Below are positions 55,981 through 64,000 of a stretch of DNA of 64,000 nt, piece by piece (within the stretch, counting starts at the first letter, position 1; each line of letters begins with the position of its first letter). Source of the DNA: Desulfuromonas sp. (GTDB lineage: Bacteria > Desulfobacterota > Desulfuromonadia > Desulfuromonadales > BM501); NCBI RefSeq assembly GCF_002868845.1, contig NZ_PKUB01000009.1:28767-92766 (forward strand), read 5' to 3'. Below the pieces are notes generated by a model. It was given only the letters and a program-made list of their open reading frames with translations, was not told the DNA's origin and ran no database searches. Made by a program: the position numbers and the translations under genes.

Positions 55981-56517
55981 CTATTTCTCCACCAGGGCCC
56001 GGATGTAGCGGACCGTTTCCGGTTCGGCCCAGTCGATGGCGCCGATCACCCTGTCGACCACGGCTCCGTCCTTGCCGATGATAAAGGTCTCGGGAAAGCG
56101 GTAGACCTTGAAGAGGTTCTGGGCCTTGGCGGCGGGGTCGAGCAGAACAGTAAATGAGTGCGGGTTGCTCTTCAAAAAAGCCTTGACCGGCCCGCCGTCG
56201 CCCTCCTCCACGTTGACCGCCAGCATGACGAAATCCTGTCCGTCGAATATCTCGTTGAGGCGGTCCATGGAAGGCATTTCCGCCTTGCAGGGGGGGCACC
56301 AGGTGGCCCAGAAGTTGAGTATCACGACCTTGCCCCTAAACTGGGACAGAGTGACGTCCTGGCCCTGTACGTCCTTGAGGGTAAAGTCGGGCGCCAGCGC
56401 CTGGCTCTGAGCCGGCTGGGCGGCTTGTTCCTTGGGCCTGGAACCGGCGGCGAAGACCCAGTAGAGGGATCCGCCCAGAAGAAGGAGTATGACCAGGAGA
56501 AACAGGGTGCGACGCAT
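55981..56517 (-). CDS. TlpA/ResA-like thiol-disulfide oxidoreductase
   Basis: This is a 178-residue membrane-tethered thioredoxin. Residues 1-23 are a TM anchor (RTLFLLVILLLLGGSLYWVFA). The thioredoxin fold begins APDFTLKDVQGQDVTLSQFRGKVVILNFWATWCPPCKAEMPSMDRL, with active site CPPC at about residue 74. VYRFPETFIIGKDGAVVDRVIG has the cis-Pro region. With CcdA directly downstream it likely reduces apocytochrome c or other periplasmic disulfides, a common need in multiheme-cytochrome bacteria. It ends in TAG. Confidence 0.94.
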   Translation of the reverse strand: MRRTLFLLVILLLLGGSLYWVFAAGSRPKEQAAQPAQSQALAPDFTLKDVQGQDVTLSQFRGKVVILNFWATWCPPCKAEMPSMDRLNEIFDGQDFVMLAVNVEEGDGGPVKAFLKSNPHSFTVLLDPAAKAQNLFKVYRFPETFIIGKDGAVVDRVIGAIDWAEPETVRYIRALVEK

Positions 56518-56594
56518 GGAAGAGATCCTTTCAGAAATGCTGTACTCTAAAGCTCTTTCTAAACCGTGGGCTGGAAAAAGTCAAGGACCAGCCG

Positions 56595-56984
56595 TCATTT
56601 GCCTTGCTCGGCCCAATGACGTTCGACCTCGTCCATTTCCTCTTCAGAGAAGCCGAAGTAGTGGGCCAGTTCGTGCACGACGGTCTCCCGCAGAACCCGC
56701 GCCAGGGGCTCGCCCGTCTCCTCCATGTGGTTTTCCACCGCCAGCTGGAAGATGATGATGACATCCGGAAGGCAACTGCCGTAGTCGTGGGTCCGCTCGG
56801 ACAGCGGCCATCCGCTGTAGTAGCCGAGAAGGTCCCGGGGATCTTCGAGGCCGACCTCCTCGAGGGTGGCCGGTTCGGCCCAGTCCTCCACCTGAAAGGA
56901 AAGGTTCTCGATCTGCGCCAGGAACTCGGGAGGGATAGCGGCGATGGTCCGTTCCAGGTGCCGCTAGAAATCCCGCCGCTTCAC
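56595..56984 (-). CDS. Minimal zinc metallopeptidase family protein, TAG at codon 7
   Basis: This small protein of the minimal MMP-like metallopeptidase family has the zinc motif TVVHELAHYFGFSEEEMDEVE near the C-terminus and YGSCLPDVIIIFQLAVENHMEETGEPLARVLRE before it. The family usually begins with a short helix of the type FERLVEEAL..LP.EFL..lenV.v.VEDWP. Here that helix is present (RHLERTIAAIPPEFLAQIENLSFQVEDWAEP) but is preceded by TAG at 56964-56966. The frame runs on upstream to a GTG at 56984 that overlaps the stop of the thioesterase gene, giving MKRRDF-TAG-RHLERTI, 129 residues. Family proteins have Glu near the TAG position. A restart at GTG 56891 would lose the conserved helix and has no ribosome site. 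Confidence 0.75.
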
Positions 56985-57442
56985 TCGCCGATCCCCTGGC
57001 CGCGGGCGACCTTGAAGAGAGCCGTGAACCGAAGGACCTCGCGGCCGCCCTCATCGGCCAAGACGGCTTCTCCCCGAAAAGTGCGCTCCTCGGGACCGGT
57101 GACCGAAGCCGTCGCGGTGACCGTCCCCTCCTTCACCGGTGCGAGAAAGCGGCTCGTCAGTTCGATCGTGGCGAAAACCGTCCCTGCCGGAAGCAGGCTT
57201 TTGATGGCCATGGCCACCGCCGTGTCGGCCAGCGCCGTCAGGGCCCCGCCGTGCATGTAGCCGCCCCCCATGGCCAGCTTCACCCGAAAGGGCATGGTCA
57301 GGACCGCCCGGCCCTCTCTCGCCTCCTCGATGGTCATCCCCAGCAGGACCTCGAACGGGGCGGAATCGACCCAGGCCTCCATCTCGAACTGGGACTCGCC
57401 CTCCCTGCGCAGCGCATCCCCGTCCACCAACAGCCTCGACAT
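56981..57442 (-). CDS. PaaI-type hotdog-fold thioesterase
   Basis: This 153-residue protein probably hydrolyses an acyl-CoA. PFEVLLGMTIEEAREGRAVLTMPFRVKLAMGGGYMHGGALTALADTAVAMAIKSLL is the hotdog core with HGG at about residue 76 and the Asp (ADTA) downstream. VFATIELTSRFLAPVKEGTVTATASVTGPEERTFRGEAVLADEGGREVLRFTALFKV completes the fold. The acyl group is unknown. It follows htrA by 16 bases and overlaps the metallopeptidase start. Confidence 0.88.
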   Translation of the reverse strand: MSRLLVDGDALRREGESQFEMEAWVDSAPFEVLLGMTIEEAREGRAVLTMPFRVKLAMGGGYMHGGALTALADTAVAMAIKSLLPAGTVFATIELTSRFLAPVKEGTVTATASVTGPEERTFRGEAVLADEGGREVLRFTALFKVARGQGIGE

Positions 57443-57458
57443 GTCCTCTTCCTCCTTC

Positions 57459-58799
57459 TCAGGGCAGTTTTACGTAATATCCCCGGCTTCCTCGGACGAT
57501 AAGAAATTCCAGGGGCTCCCGCCCGGCATTCTTCGCCACCAGGCGGTCGAAATCCTCCACTGCAGCCAGCCGCTCTCCGGCCACCTCCGCGACCAGGTCG
57601 CCCCGAAGGATACCGACGGCGTCGGCCCCAGACCCGGGCACCACCCGGCTGACGACCACGCCCTCTCGGCCGCCTCGAACGACGAGGCCGAACACCCGCT
57701 CCCCGTAACTCAAACCGTACCCGTCCGGCACGCTGGACAGTCGGACGATCGCCTCGGTTTCCCTTGTCCCCCTCAGCAGGTTGACCTGCAGCCGATCACC
57801 GGGAGTATAGGTGCGAAGCAGGGCGCGAAATTCCTCGGGGGAACCGACCGGGTTGCCGTCGATGGCGACGATGACGTCGGCGACTTCCAGACCGGCGGTT
57901 GCCGCCGGCGAACCCGGCTCGACCCGGTTGACCAGCACTCCCGCCCGCCCCTGGGCCCTGGCGAAAGCCTTTCCGACCGGTCCCGGGACCACCCCGAGAA
58001 AGGCCTGACGCACTCCTCCGTAGGCAATAAGATCATCCACCACCCGTTTGGCGGTGTCGATGGGGATGGCGAAGCCGATCCCCTGTGCCTGCCGGGCGAT
58101 GGCCGTGTTGATTCCGATCAGTTCGCCCTCGATATTGATCAGGGGTCCCCCCGAGTTGCCCGGGTTGATCAGCGCATCGGTCTGGATGAAGACCGAGAAA
58201 TTTCCTTCCCCGGTCGGTATGCGCCGGTCCCTGGCGCTCACCACCCCGGTAGTAATGGAATGCCCGAGCCCGAGAGGGTTGCCGATGGCGATGACCGTCT
58301 CTCCGACCATCAGGTCGTCGGAACGGGCCGGAGGCAGGTAAGGGAGGTCCCTTCCCCCCTCGACCTGAAGAACCGCAAGGTCGAGGAGTTCGTCCCTGCC
58401 GATGAGCCGGGCCTCCAGTTCCTTTTCACCGCCGGGTTGAGCGACATAGATGTGCGAGGCCTTTTCGATGACATGGGCATTGGTCAGGATGTGCCCGGCC
58501 CCGTCGATGATCACCCCGCTGCCGAGAGACTCGGTCTTGTAGACCTTCGGGGGCGCCAGGCCCCGGAAAAATTCTTCGAAGAACGGGTCGGCAAAGCCGA
58601 ACAAGGGCGAGGAGCTCCGTTTGACCGTCTGCTCGGTACGAATGTTGACCACTGCGGGTCCGGCCTTCTCCACGGCCTCCACCACGGGGGTTCGCCGCCC
58701 GGCGGCGGCCGCGGGCTCCACCCAGGCGGCCGCGATCGTGAAAACCGCAACGACCGACCACAAAAACCTTCCCGCACTAAACGTCCGCGTCCTTTTCAC
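57459..58799 (-). CDS. HtrA/DegP family periplasmic serine protease
   Basis: This is a 446-residue trypsin-like protease with chaperone function. A signal peptide covers about residues 1-33 ([23 protein letters not shown]). The triad is His in [13 protein letters not shown] at about 105, Asp in [15 protein letters not shown] at about 137, and Ser in [26 protein letters not shown] at about 215. Two PDZ domains follow ([52 protein letters not shown] and a second ending [19 protein letters not shown]). The GTG start lies inside the last 23 bases of the ntrC-like gene. Thus kinase, regulator and protease form one unit, a typical envelope-stress arrangement. Confidence 0.95.
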   Translation of the reverse strand: MKRTRTFSAGRFLWSVVAVFTIAAAWVEPAAAAGRRTPVVEAVEKAGPAVVNIRTEQTVKRSSSPLFGFADPFFEEFFRGLAPPKVYKTESLGSGVIIDGAGHILTNAHVIEKASHIYVAQPGGEKELEARLIGRDELLDLAVLQVEGGRDLPYLPPARSDDLMVGETVIAIGNPLGLGHSITTGVVSARDRRIPTGEGNFSVFIQTDALINPGNSGGPLINIEGELIGINTAIARQAQGIGFAIPIDTAKRVVDDLIAYGGVRQAFLGVVPGPVGKAFARAQGRAGVLVNRVEPGSPAATAGLEVADVIVAIDGNPVGSPEEFRALLRTYTPGDRLQVNLLRGTRETEAIVRLSSVPDGYGLSYGERVFGLVVRGGREGVVVSRVVPGSGADAVGILRGDLVAEVAGERLAAVEDFDRLVAKNAGREPLEFLIVRGSRGYYVKLP

Positions 58800-60180
58800 C
58801 GCCCTCCTCCATGCTCTTTGCGTCCGGCTTCTTCTTGATTCCGTACTTTTCCATGCGGTAGATCAGGGTGTGTCTCGGCACGCGAAGAAAAACGGCGGCC
58901 TTGGTCTGGTTCCAGCCGTTTCGACGCAGGGCCTCGGTCACCGCCTCCTTCTCCAAGTCTTCAAGAGGGTATCCCTCGGCCGGCAGACGAAGCACCCCGC
59001 CGCCGGTCCGGCTCCCTTCGCCGCGGACCTTGGCCGGCAGATCCGACTCGGCAATGGTCTCTCCCCTGCGCAGGAGCACCATCCGTTCCACGGCGTTCTC
59101 CAACTCCCGCACATTGCCCGGCCAGTCGTAAGCGACCAGGGACTCCTGAGCGGCATCGGAGATGCTGATGGTCGCCCCGTCGGCGTGCTTATCGAGAAAG
59201 TGCCTCATCAGGAGGGGAATGTCTTCGCGCCGCTGGCGCAGGGGGGGCAGTTCGACGGGAATGACCGCCAGCCGGTAATAGAGGTCCTCGCGAAAGCGGC
59301 CTTCGGCCAGGGCGCTCTCCACGTCGCGATTGGTGGCGGCGACCACCCGCACGTCGACCCTCTGGGGGTTGCCTCCTACGGGCTCGATCTCCCTTTCCTG
59401 AAGGGCCCGCAGCAGTTTGGGCTGAAGCTCCAGAGGAAGCTCCCCCACCTCGTCGAGGAAAAGGGTTCCGCCCTCGGCCCGGGCGATCTTTCCCTGGCGG
59501 TCATGAACGGCACCTGTAAAGGCGCCCCGGCGGTGGCCGAAGAGTTCGCTCTCGAGGAGGTCTGCCGGGATGGCGGCGCAGTTGACCGCGACGAAGGGCC
59601 CTTCCCTGCGTTCGCTGCCGTTGTGAATGGCACGGGCGATGAGTTCCTTGCCGGTCCCGCTTTCCCCTGTGACCAGGACCGTCGCCTCGCTGGCGGCCAC
59701 CCGCCGGACGACGTCGAAAACCTCCCGCATGGCGTCGGAGATGCCGACGATGTGGGAGAAATCGACCCGTTCGGCCAGCTCCTCGCGCAACCGGGCGTTC
59801 TACTCGCGCAGTCCGCAGACGGCAAAGGCCTTCTCCACGACGAGGCGCAGTTCCTCCCGACCGAAGGGCTTGGTCAGGTAGTCGAATGCCCCTTTTTTCA
59901 TCGCCTCGACCGCCTGCTCAACGGTGCCGAAGGCGGTAATCACCACAACCACCGTATCGGGGCGGTCGGCCTTGATCCTCTCAAGAACCTCGTAGCCGGA
60001 GAGTCCCGGCATCTGGATATCGGTGAGGACCACGGCCGGGCGGTTCTCTTCGAACAGGCGCAGACCGGTCTCACCGTCCGCAGCCGTGAGCACGGCGTGT
60101 CCGGCCTCCTCCAGGGTGAATTCAATCACCCTGCGAAGAGAATCGTCGTCGTCAATGACCAGAACCGCTCTACGGGACAC
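58777..60180 (-). CDS. NtrC-family sigma-54 response regulator, interrupted by one in-frame TAG
   Basis: This regulator activates sigma-54 promoters when phosphorylated. Receiver: [23 protein letters not shown], phospho-Asp in [20 protein letters not shown], then [31 protein letters not shown] at 59800-59802 (codon 127) follows, then [21 protein letters not shown] in the same frame. AAA+: [16 protein letters not shown], the sigma-54 loop GAFTGA, then [25 protein letters not shown]. The HTH at the end is [36 protein letters not shown]. Full length is 467, normal. The TAG sits in the linker, where Glu, Lys or Gln is usual. The GTG start has AAGGAG upstream. No ribosome site precedes the second half, so it is probably one gene. 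Confidence 0.88.
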
Positions 60181-60219
60181 CTAAAACTCCTTCACGATGG
60201 CAGCCGCAACACTTTCTAC

Positions 60220-61299
60220 TCAAGCCCGGATGCCGCCGCCGGAACCCGCGCAGGGCAGGATCATTGTAAAATCCGTCCCCTCTCCCGGGCGGCTTTTCAC
60301 CTCGATTCGCCCGCCGTGGCCCTGGACGATGCGGTGAGTGATGGCCAGGCCGAGCCCCGTGCCCTCCTGGCGAGTCGTAAAAAAGGGATTGAAGACCTTG
60401 TCCTGGTCCTCCCCGGAGATCCCGTGGCCGGTGTCGGCAAAAACGATCCGGACCTCCCCCGCCGCCTGCGCGGTGGTCACCTTCAGCCGCCCTCCTCGGG
60501 GCATGGCCTGCAGGGCGTTGAGGACCAGGTTGAGAAACGCCTGCTGAAGCTGCTTGGCGCTTCCCGTTGCGGAGGCGACGTCCCCGGCCTCGAAGATCAC
60601 CTCGATGCCGTCCCTGGCTGCCGGTTGGCGGGTCAGGGCGAATACGTCCCGGAGTGTCTCGTTGACGTCGACACGCTCCCGCTCGGGCTCGGACGGCCGG
60701 GCAAAATCGAGGAAATTCTGGACCACCTTGTTCAGCCGGTCGACCTCCTTGAGAAGGATGCGGCCGAACTCGTATCGCCGGTCCTGCGGATCGACCCCCT
60801 CCTGAAGGATCTCCGCCGTGCCACGGATCGACCCCAGGGGGTTGCGGATTTCATGGGCCATCCCAGCGGCCAGCTCCCCCAGGGCCGAAAGCCGGTCGGC
60901 CCGCCGCAGCTGAGCCTCCACCTCCAGAATCTGGTCGGCCTGATTCCGAAGCTTGGCGTAGCTGCGCTCCAGCTTCTGGGCGGCGCGCCGGGCGCGAACG
61001 GTCTGAATCCGCTCCCGCTCGGCGAGAAAGCCTGTCAGAAAACCGATGACGTTGTAGAGGACGATCTCCAGGTACTGCTCCAGGGCGATGCCCGGATGGT
61101 GACCCCACTGGAAGATGACGTGGGGTGCGTAGAGAGCGGAGACGACGACCGACGTGGCCAGCCCGCCCCGCAGGGTGAACCAGAGGCCTCCCAGGACGAT
61201 GGGCACATAGTAGAGCCGGCGGAAGATGTCATGGTATTCGACCCGCTGGGTGGTCGTCAGGTAGTGCAGAGCGGTCACCCCCAGCACCAGCAGGGCCAC
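60220..61299 (-). CDS. Membrane sensor histidine kinase partnered with the NtrC-like regulator
   Basis: This protein is 359 residues from the GTG at 61299. The N-terminal part has about four TM helices (LLVLGVTALHYLTT, YYVPIVLGGLWFTLRGGLATSVVVSALYAPHVIF, YLEIVLYNVIGFLTGFLAE). A coiled coil at about 95-135 leads to the HisKA H-box ALGELAAGMAHEIRNPLGSIRGTAEIL at about 143-169. The ATPase domain has QQAFLNLVLNALQAMP (N box), IVFADTGHGISGEDQDKVFNPFFTTRQEGTGLGLAITHRIVQGHGG (G boxes). The signal is unknown. The frame continues upstream without a stop to residues ending WRLAAVALLV, and an ACG at 61363-61365 has GGGGAGG 8 bases before it, so the true start may be there. Confidence 0.92.
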   Translation of the reverse strand: MALLVLGVTALHYLTTTQRVEYHDIFRRLYYVPIVLGGLWFTLRGGLATSVVVSALYAPHVIFQWGHHPGIALEQYLEIVLYNVIGFLTGFLAERERIQTVRARRAAQKLERSYAKLRNQADQILEVEAQLRRADRLSALGELAAGMAHEIRNPLGSIRGTAEILQEGVDPQDRRYEFGRILLKEVDRLNKVVQNFLDFARPSEPERERVDVNETLRDVFALTRQPAARDGIEVIFEAGDVASATGSAKQLQQAFLNLVLNALQAMPRGGRLKVTTAQAAGEVRIVFADTGHGISGEDQDKVFNPFFTTRQEGTGLGLAITHRIVQGHGGRIEVKSRPGEGTDFTMILPCAGSGGGIRA

Positions 61300-61516
61300 C
61301 GCTGCAAGACGCCACCCCGCCTCGGGCCTTTTGGAAATTTCCTTTTTTTCAGCTTCCTTGTCCGTCGCCCCGCCCTCCCCGGCCGGATTGGCCTTAAGTT
61401 TTTAATAACTTTATCAATTTCGGAAATAAATGGGAAGCGCCAAGGGAAGATTCCATTGGACAGCCGCCGCGGGCTCAGGTTATGCTCCGCCCCATAGCCC
61501 TTCAAAGACAGCTGCC

Positions 61517-62461
61517 ATGGCCCTATTCCTCGACATCCTCATCATCGTCCTGCCGGTGTTCCTGGTCATCGGTCTCGGCACTCTGCTGCGCAAGCTGGGG
61601 TTGATCGACGCCACCTTCCTTTTCCAGACGAACCGCCTGGTCTACTACGTCTGCCTACCCCTGCTGCTCTTCTACAAAATCGGCAGCGCCGACTTCTTCG
61701 CCAACTTCAACGCAGCCCTGGTCGCCGCGAGCGCCACCGCCATCGCCGCCGGCTTTCTGCTCTCGTACGGCTGGGCTGCGCTGCGCCGTTACCCTCCCGG
61801 AGCCAGGGGCGCCTTCAGCCAGGGAGCGTTCCGCGGAAACCTGGCCTATGTGGGCCTGGCCATCGTTTTCAACGCATACGGCGAAGAGGGCTTCACCCGC
61901 GCAGGCATCCTCATGGGTTTCCTGGTGCCGGTGCTCAACTTTTTCGCCATCCTCGCCCTGATGCTGCCCCAGCGCCATACGGGCGAATCCCGGGGGGCCG
62001 GCTTCTGGGTCCGCCAGATCGCCCTCAACCCCCTCATCCTCGCCTCTTTTGCGGGCATCGCATGGAGTTTTCTGGCTCTGCCGATGCCGGTGATCCTCGA
62101 ACGCAGCCTGAATATCGCCACGGGCATGACCCTGCCCCTGGCCCTCATCGCCATCGGCGGCTCTTTCTCCCTGGAAAAACTTCGGGGCGACCTGGTTCGG
62201 GCCGGTTTCGCAACCGGCATCAAGATCGTCTGGCTGCCCCTCATCGCCGCGCTGCTGCTGAGGCTCTTCGGAGTCGGCGGCATGGATTTGGCCATCGGCG
62301 TCCTCTTCGCCGGAACCCCGGCCGCCACCGCGACCTACATCATGGCCCATGAAATGAAGGGCGATGCAGAACTGGCCGGCTCCATCGTCATGATGTCCAC
62401 CGCCCTGTCCGCCTTCAGCTACACGCTGGCCCTCTTCATCCTGCGCACCGCGGGGCTGTGA
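61517..62461 (+). CDS. AEC family (auxin efflux carrier-like) transporter
   Basis: This is a 314-residue inner-membrane permease with about ten TM helices in two inverted halves. The start ALFLDILIIVLPVFLVIGLGTLLRKLGLIDATFLFQTNRLVYYVCLPLLLFYKIG is typical of the family. The second half has LNIATGMTLPLALIAIGGSFSLEKL and DLAIGVLFAGTPAATATYIMAHEMKGDAELAGSIVMMSTALSAFSYTLALFIL. Members export or import small organic acids or amino acids; the substrate is unknown. The stop shares one base with the ATG of the next gene. Confidence 0.92.
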   Translation: MALFLDILIIVLPVFLVIGLGTLLRKLGLIDATFLFQTNRLVYYVCLPLLLFYKIGSADFFANFNAALVAASATAIAAGFLLSYGWAALRRYPPGARGAFSQGAFRGNLAYVGLAIVFNAYGEEGFTRAGILMGFLVPVLNFFAILALMLPQRHTGESRGAGFWVRQIALNPLILASFAGIAWSFLALPMPVILERSLNIATGMTLPLALIAIGGSFSLEKLRGDLVRAGFATGIKIVWLPLIAALLLRLFGVGGMDLAIGVLFAGTPAATATYIMAHEMKGDAELAGSIVMMSTALSAFSYTLALFILRTAGL

Positions 62462-63465
62462 TGCTCCCCGCGGTCTCGGTCCTTCTGCCGGTGCGCAACG
62501 AGTCGCGCTTCCTTCCGGCGGCCCTGGCCTCCCTGCAGCGCCAGACCCTGACAGACTGGGAACTGGTCGCCGTCGATGACGGCTCCACCGACGCCACCTC
62601 CGCCATCCTCGCCGAGACCGCCCGACGTGACCGCCGGGTACGGGTCCTCTCCCGTCCCCCCGAGGGGCTTGTCGCCGCCCTCAACGCCGGCCTCGAAGCC
62701 TGCCGGGCCCCCCTTGTCGCGCGCATGGACGGCGACGACGTCTGCCACCCCCAGCGCCTCGCCCTCCAGGAAAAGGCCCTTCGGAAGAACCCGGCCCTCG
62801 ACCTGCTCGCCTGCGGAGTGCGCCACTTTCCCCGTCCGACCCTTCAGGAGGGGATGCAATATTACGAGCGATGGCTGAACGGGCTCCTCTGCCACGGAGA
62901 GATCGCCCGCGACCTTTACGTGGAATCCCCCTTCGCCCACCCGAGCGTCCTCTTCCGCCGGAAGGCGGTCCTCGCAACCGGCGGCTACCGCGATCTCGGC
63001 TGGCCCGAGGACTACGACCTGTGGCTGCGCATGGCCCGCCACGGGGCCCGCTTCGGCCGCCTGCCGCAGACCCTCCTCTACTGGCGCGACCGGCCCGAGC
63101 GCCTGACCCGCACCGCACCCCACTGTTCACCGCAGGCCTTCCGCGACTGCAAGGTGCATCACCTCAAAAAATACTATCTGCGGGGAGAGGCAGAGGTCAC
63201 TCTCTGGGGGGCTGGAATCGAGGGAAAGGCCTGGCGCAAGGCCCTGCAGGCCGAAGGGATCAAGGTCGACCGATGGGTGGAGATCGACCCGCGCAAAATC
63301 GGCCAGACCATTCACGGTGCCGCAGTTGTGACCCCCGATGCTCTGCGCCCTGGATCCGGAAAGGTCCTCGTCACCATCGGCGCCAGGGGGGCCCGGCAGC
63401 AGGTCCGCGAACGGGCTGAAGGCCTGGGCCTGAAGGAAGGGAAAGACTTCGTCTGCGTCACCTAG
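62461..63465 (+). CDS. Family 2 glycosyltransferase with C-terminal nucleotide-binding-like domain
   Basis: This is a 334-residue protein. The GT-A part has AVSVLLPVRNESRFLPAALASL at about 4-25, LVAVDDGSTDATSAIL at about 37-52, and the DxD motif ARMDGDDVCHP at about 85-95. WPEDYDLWLRMARHG is the usual acceptor-side motif. After about residue 220 comes a Rossmann-like start (EVTLWGAGIEGKAWRKALQAEGIKVDRWVEIDPRKIGQTIHGAAVVTPDAL), seen in some transferases as a fused domain. No TM helix is visible. The ATG overlaps the AEC transporter stop (TGATG). It ends in TAG. Confidence 0.85.
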   Translation: MLPAVSVLLPVRNESRFLPAALASLQRQTLTDWELVAVDDGSTDATSAILAETARRDRRVRVLSRPPEGLVAALNAGLEACRAPLVARMDGDDVCHPQRLALQEKALRKNPALDLLACGVRHFPRPTLQEGMQYYERWLNGLLCHGEIARDLYVESPFAHPSVLFRRKAVLATGGYRDLGWPEDYDLWLRMARHGARFGRLPQTLLYWRDRPERLTRTAPHCSPQAFRDCKVHHLKKYYLRGEAEVTLWGAGIEGKAWRKALQAEGIKVDRWVEIDPRKIGQTIHGAAVVTPDALRPGSGKVLVTIGARGARQQVRERAEGLGLKEGKDFVCVT

Positions 63466-63624
63466 TACAATGTTTCTCGCCCCCCTCCGACCTCATGTTT
63501 CAGGCGAGAAGCTTATGCCTAAATGGCTGTTTTTAGCTAATTTTTTAAGCACTCAGACGAGGCCGGCCACAAACCCAACGAGCGCACACATACACACCTA
63601 CTTACCCGACCAAGGATACGTCCC

Positions 63625-64000
63625 ATGGGAAGAACCTTTCAACCCTTTACCGTTGGCCATCGTTTTCGCATCACCCCTCCCGAGGGGGGGCCCTCCCGCG
63701 ACAGCCGCCTCGACCTCGTCATGGCCGCCGGGGCCTTCGGTTCCGGAGAACACGAAACGACCGCCAGTTGCCTTGAGATCCTCGAGACCATGCCGGAGGT
63801 CCAGGGTGCAAGGGTTCTCGACCTGGGAAGCGGCACCGGCATCCTGACCATCGCCGCCCTCAAGCTCGGCGCAAAAAGCGCCCTCTGCATAGATATCGAA
63901 GCGTCCGCCGTGGAGGCCTGCCGGGAAAACTGCAAAATCAACGGCGTCGAGGAAAGGGTCGAACACATGTGCGGCACCCTCGACGATGTCGGCGAGGGAT
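63625..64000 (+). CDS. PrmA-like L11 methyltransferase family protein, N-terminal part
   Basis: This is the first 125 residues of a SAM-dependent methyltransferase that runs off the window. GAFGSGEHETTASCLEILE at about residues 34-52 is the PrmA-specific segment, and ARVLDLGSGTGILTIAALKLGAKSALCIDIEASAVEACRENCKINGV is motif I with the acidic end of the second strand. The usual PrmA N-terminal substrate domain (over 100 residues) is missing; the protein starts close to the catalytic domain. AAGGA lies 8 bases before the ATG. It may modify another target than ribosomal protein L11. The 159 bases upstream hold no gene. Confidence 0.85.
   Translation, partial: MGRTFQPFTVGHRFRITPPEGGPSRDSRLDLVMAAGAFGSGEHETTASCLEILETMPEVQGARVLDLGSGTGILTIAALKLGAKSALCIDIEASAVEACRENCKINGVEERVEHMCGTLDDVGEG

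Noticed and set aside
58621..61497. 958-codon open frame on the plus strand across htrA, the NtrC-like regulator and the kinase
   Set aside because: The opposite strand carries three clear families; this long frame is an antisense by-product of high GC third positions.

Overview
The window is a GC-rich bacterial chromosome segment. Gene content and order point to a Desulfuromonadales/Geobacter-type member of the Desulfobacterota. The pointers are a diheme SdhCAB succinate dehydrogenase/fumarate reductase, a long kdsB-pyrG-kdsA-kdsD-kdsC-lptCAB-rpoN-hpf-ptsN-hprK-rapZ-PTS gene string, an exosortase locus, a feoB/dtxR iron-uptake cluster and an NtrC-type two-component pair. I see no rRNA, tRNA, insertion sequence, prophage or CRISPR array. 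Nearly everything looks like core or lineage-specific chromosome.

Layout. 1-5 kb: end of enolase, then ftsH with a small membrane-anchored winged-helix-like gene, a zinc-ribbon gene and a solitary Cas6-like RAMP gene. 4.8-8.1 kb: sdhCAB behind an unusually long leader. 8.6-15.9 kb: tgt, a helical-repeat protein, glycosyltransferases, an outer-membrane barrel, and two peptidoglycan enzymes (SLT, RlpA). 16-24.3 kb: PfkB kinase, accA, dnaE, maf, a WYL regulator and a MazG-like pyrophosphatase. 24.6-31.6 kb: a compact exosortase system made of one 2002-residue exported protein with a C-terminal sorting signal, a small exosortase and a second membrane protein. 32.4-35.5 kb: guaBA. 35.7-51.5 kb: a nearly continuous minus-strand series covering the PTS/HprK/RapZ/sigma-54 module, Lpt transport and Kdo synthesis, plus CTP synthase. 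51.8-56.5 kb: iron (feoB, DtxR-FeoA protein, fur) and thiol-redox (ccdA, tlpA). 56.6-61.3 kb: metallopeptidase, thioesterase, HtrA protease, and a sigma-54 response regulator with its kinase. 61.5-64 kb: transporter, glycosyltransferase and a PrmA-like methyltransferase.

The most unusual observation is a set of four in-frame TAG codons, all within 48.7-59.8 kb, that interrupt otherwise intact conserved genes: kdsA, pyrG, an ntrC-family regulator and a minimal metallopeptidase. In pyrG the catalytic His/Glu lie beyond the TAG. About 19 other genes here end in TAG at normal positions, so TAG is not globally reassigned. The pattern needs amber suppression or context-dependent recoding, sequence error, or true mutation to explain it.

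The second highlight is the exosortase locus: a dedicated enzyme beside a single giant substrate whose sorting motif is a divergent IPTLxxWG type. The substrate contains two LVIVD-type propellers, a LamG-like domain, calcium-binding Asp-rich repeats, and a three-times-repeated module I cannot name.
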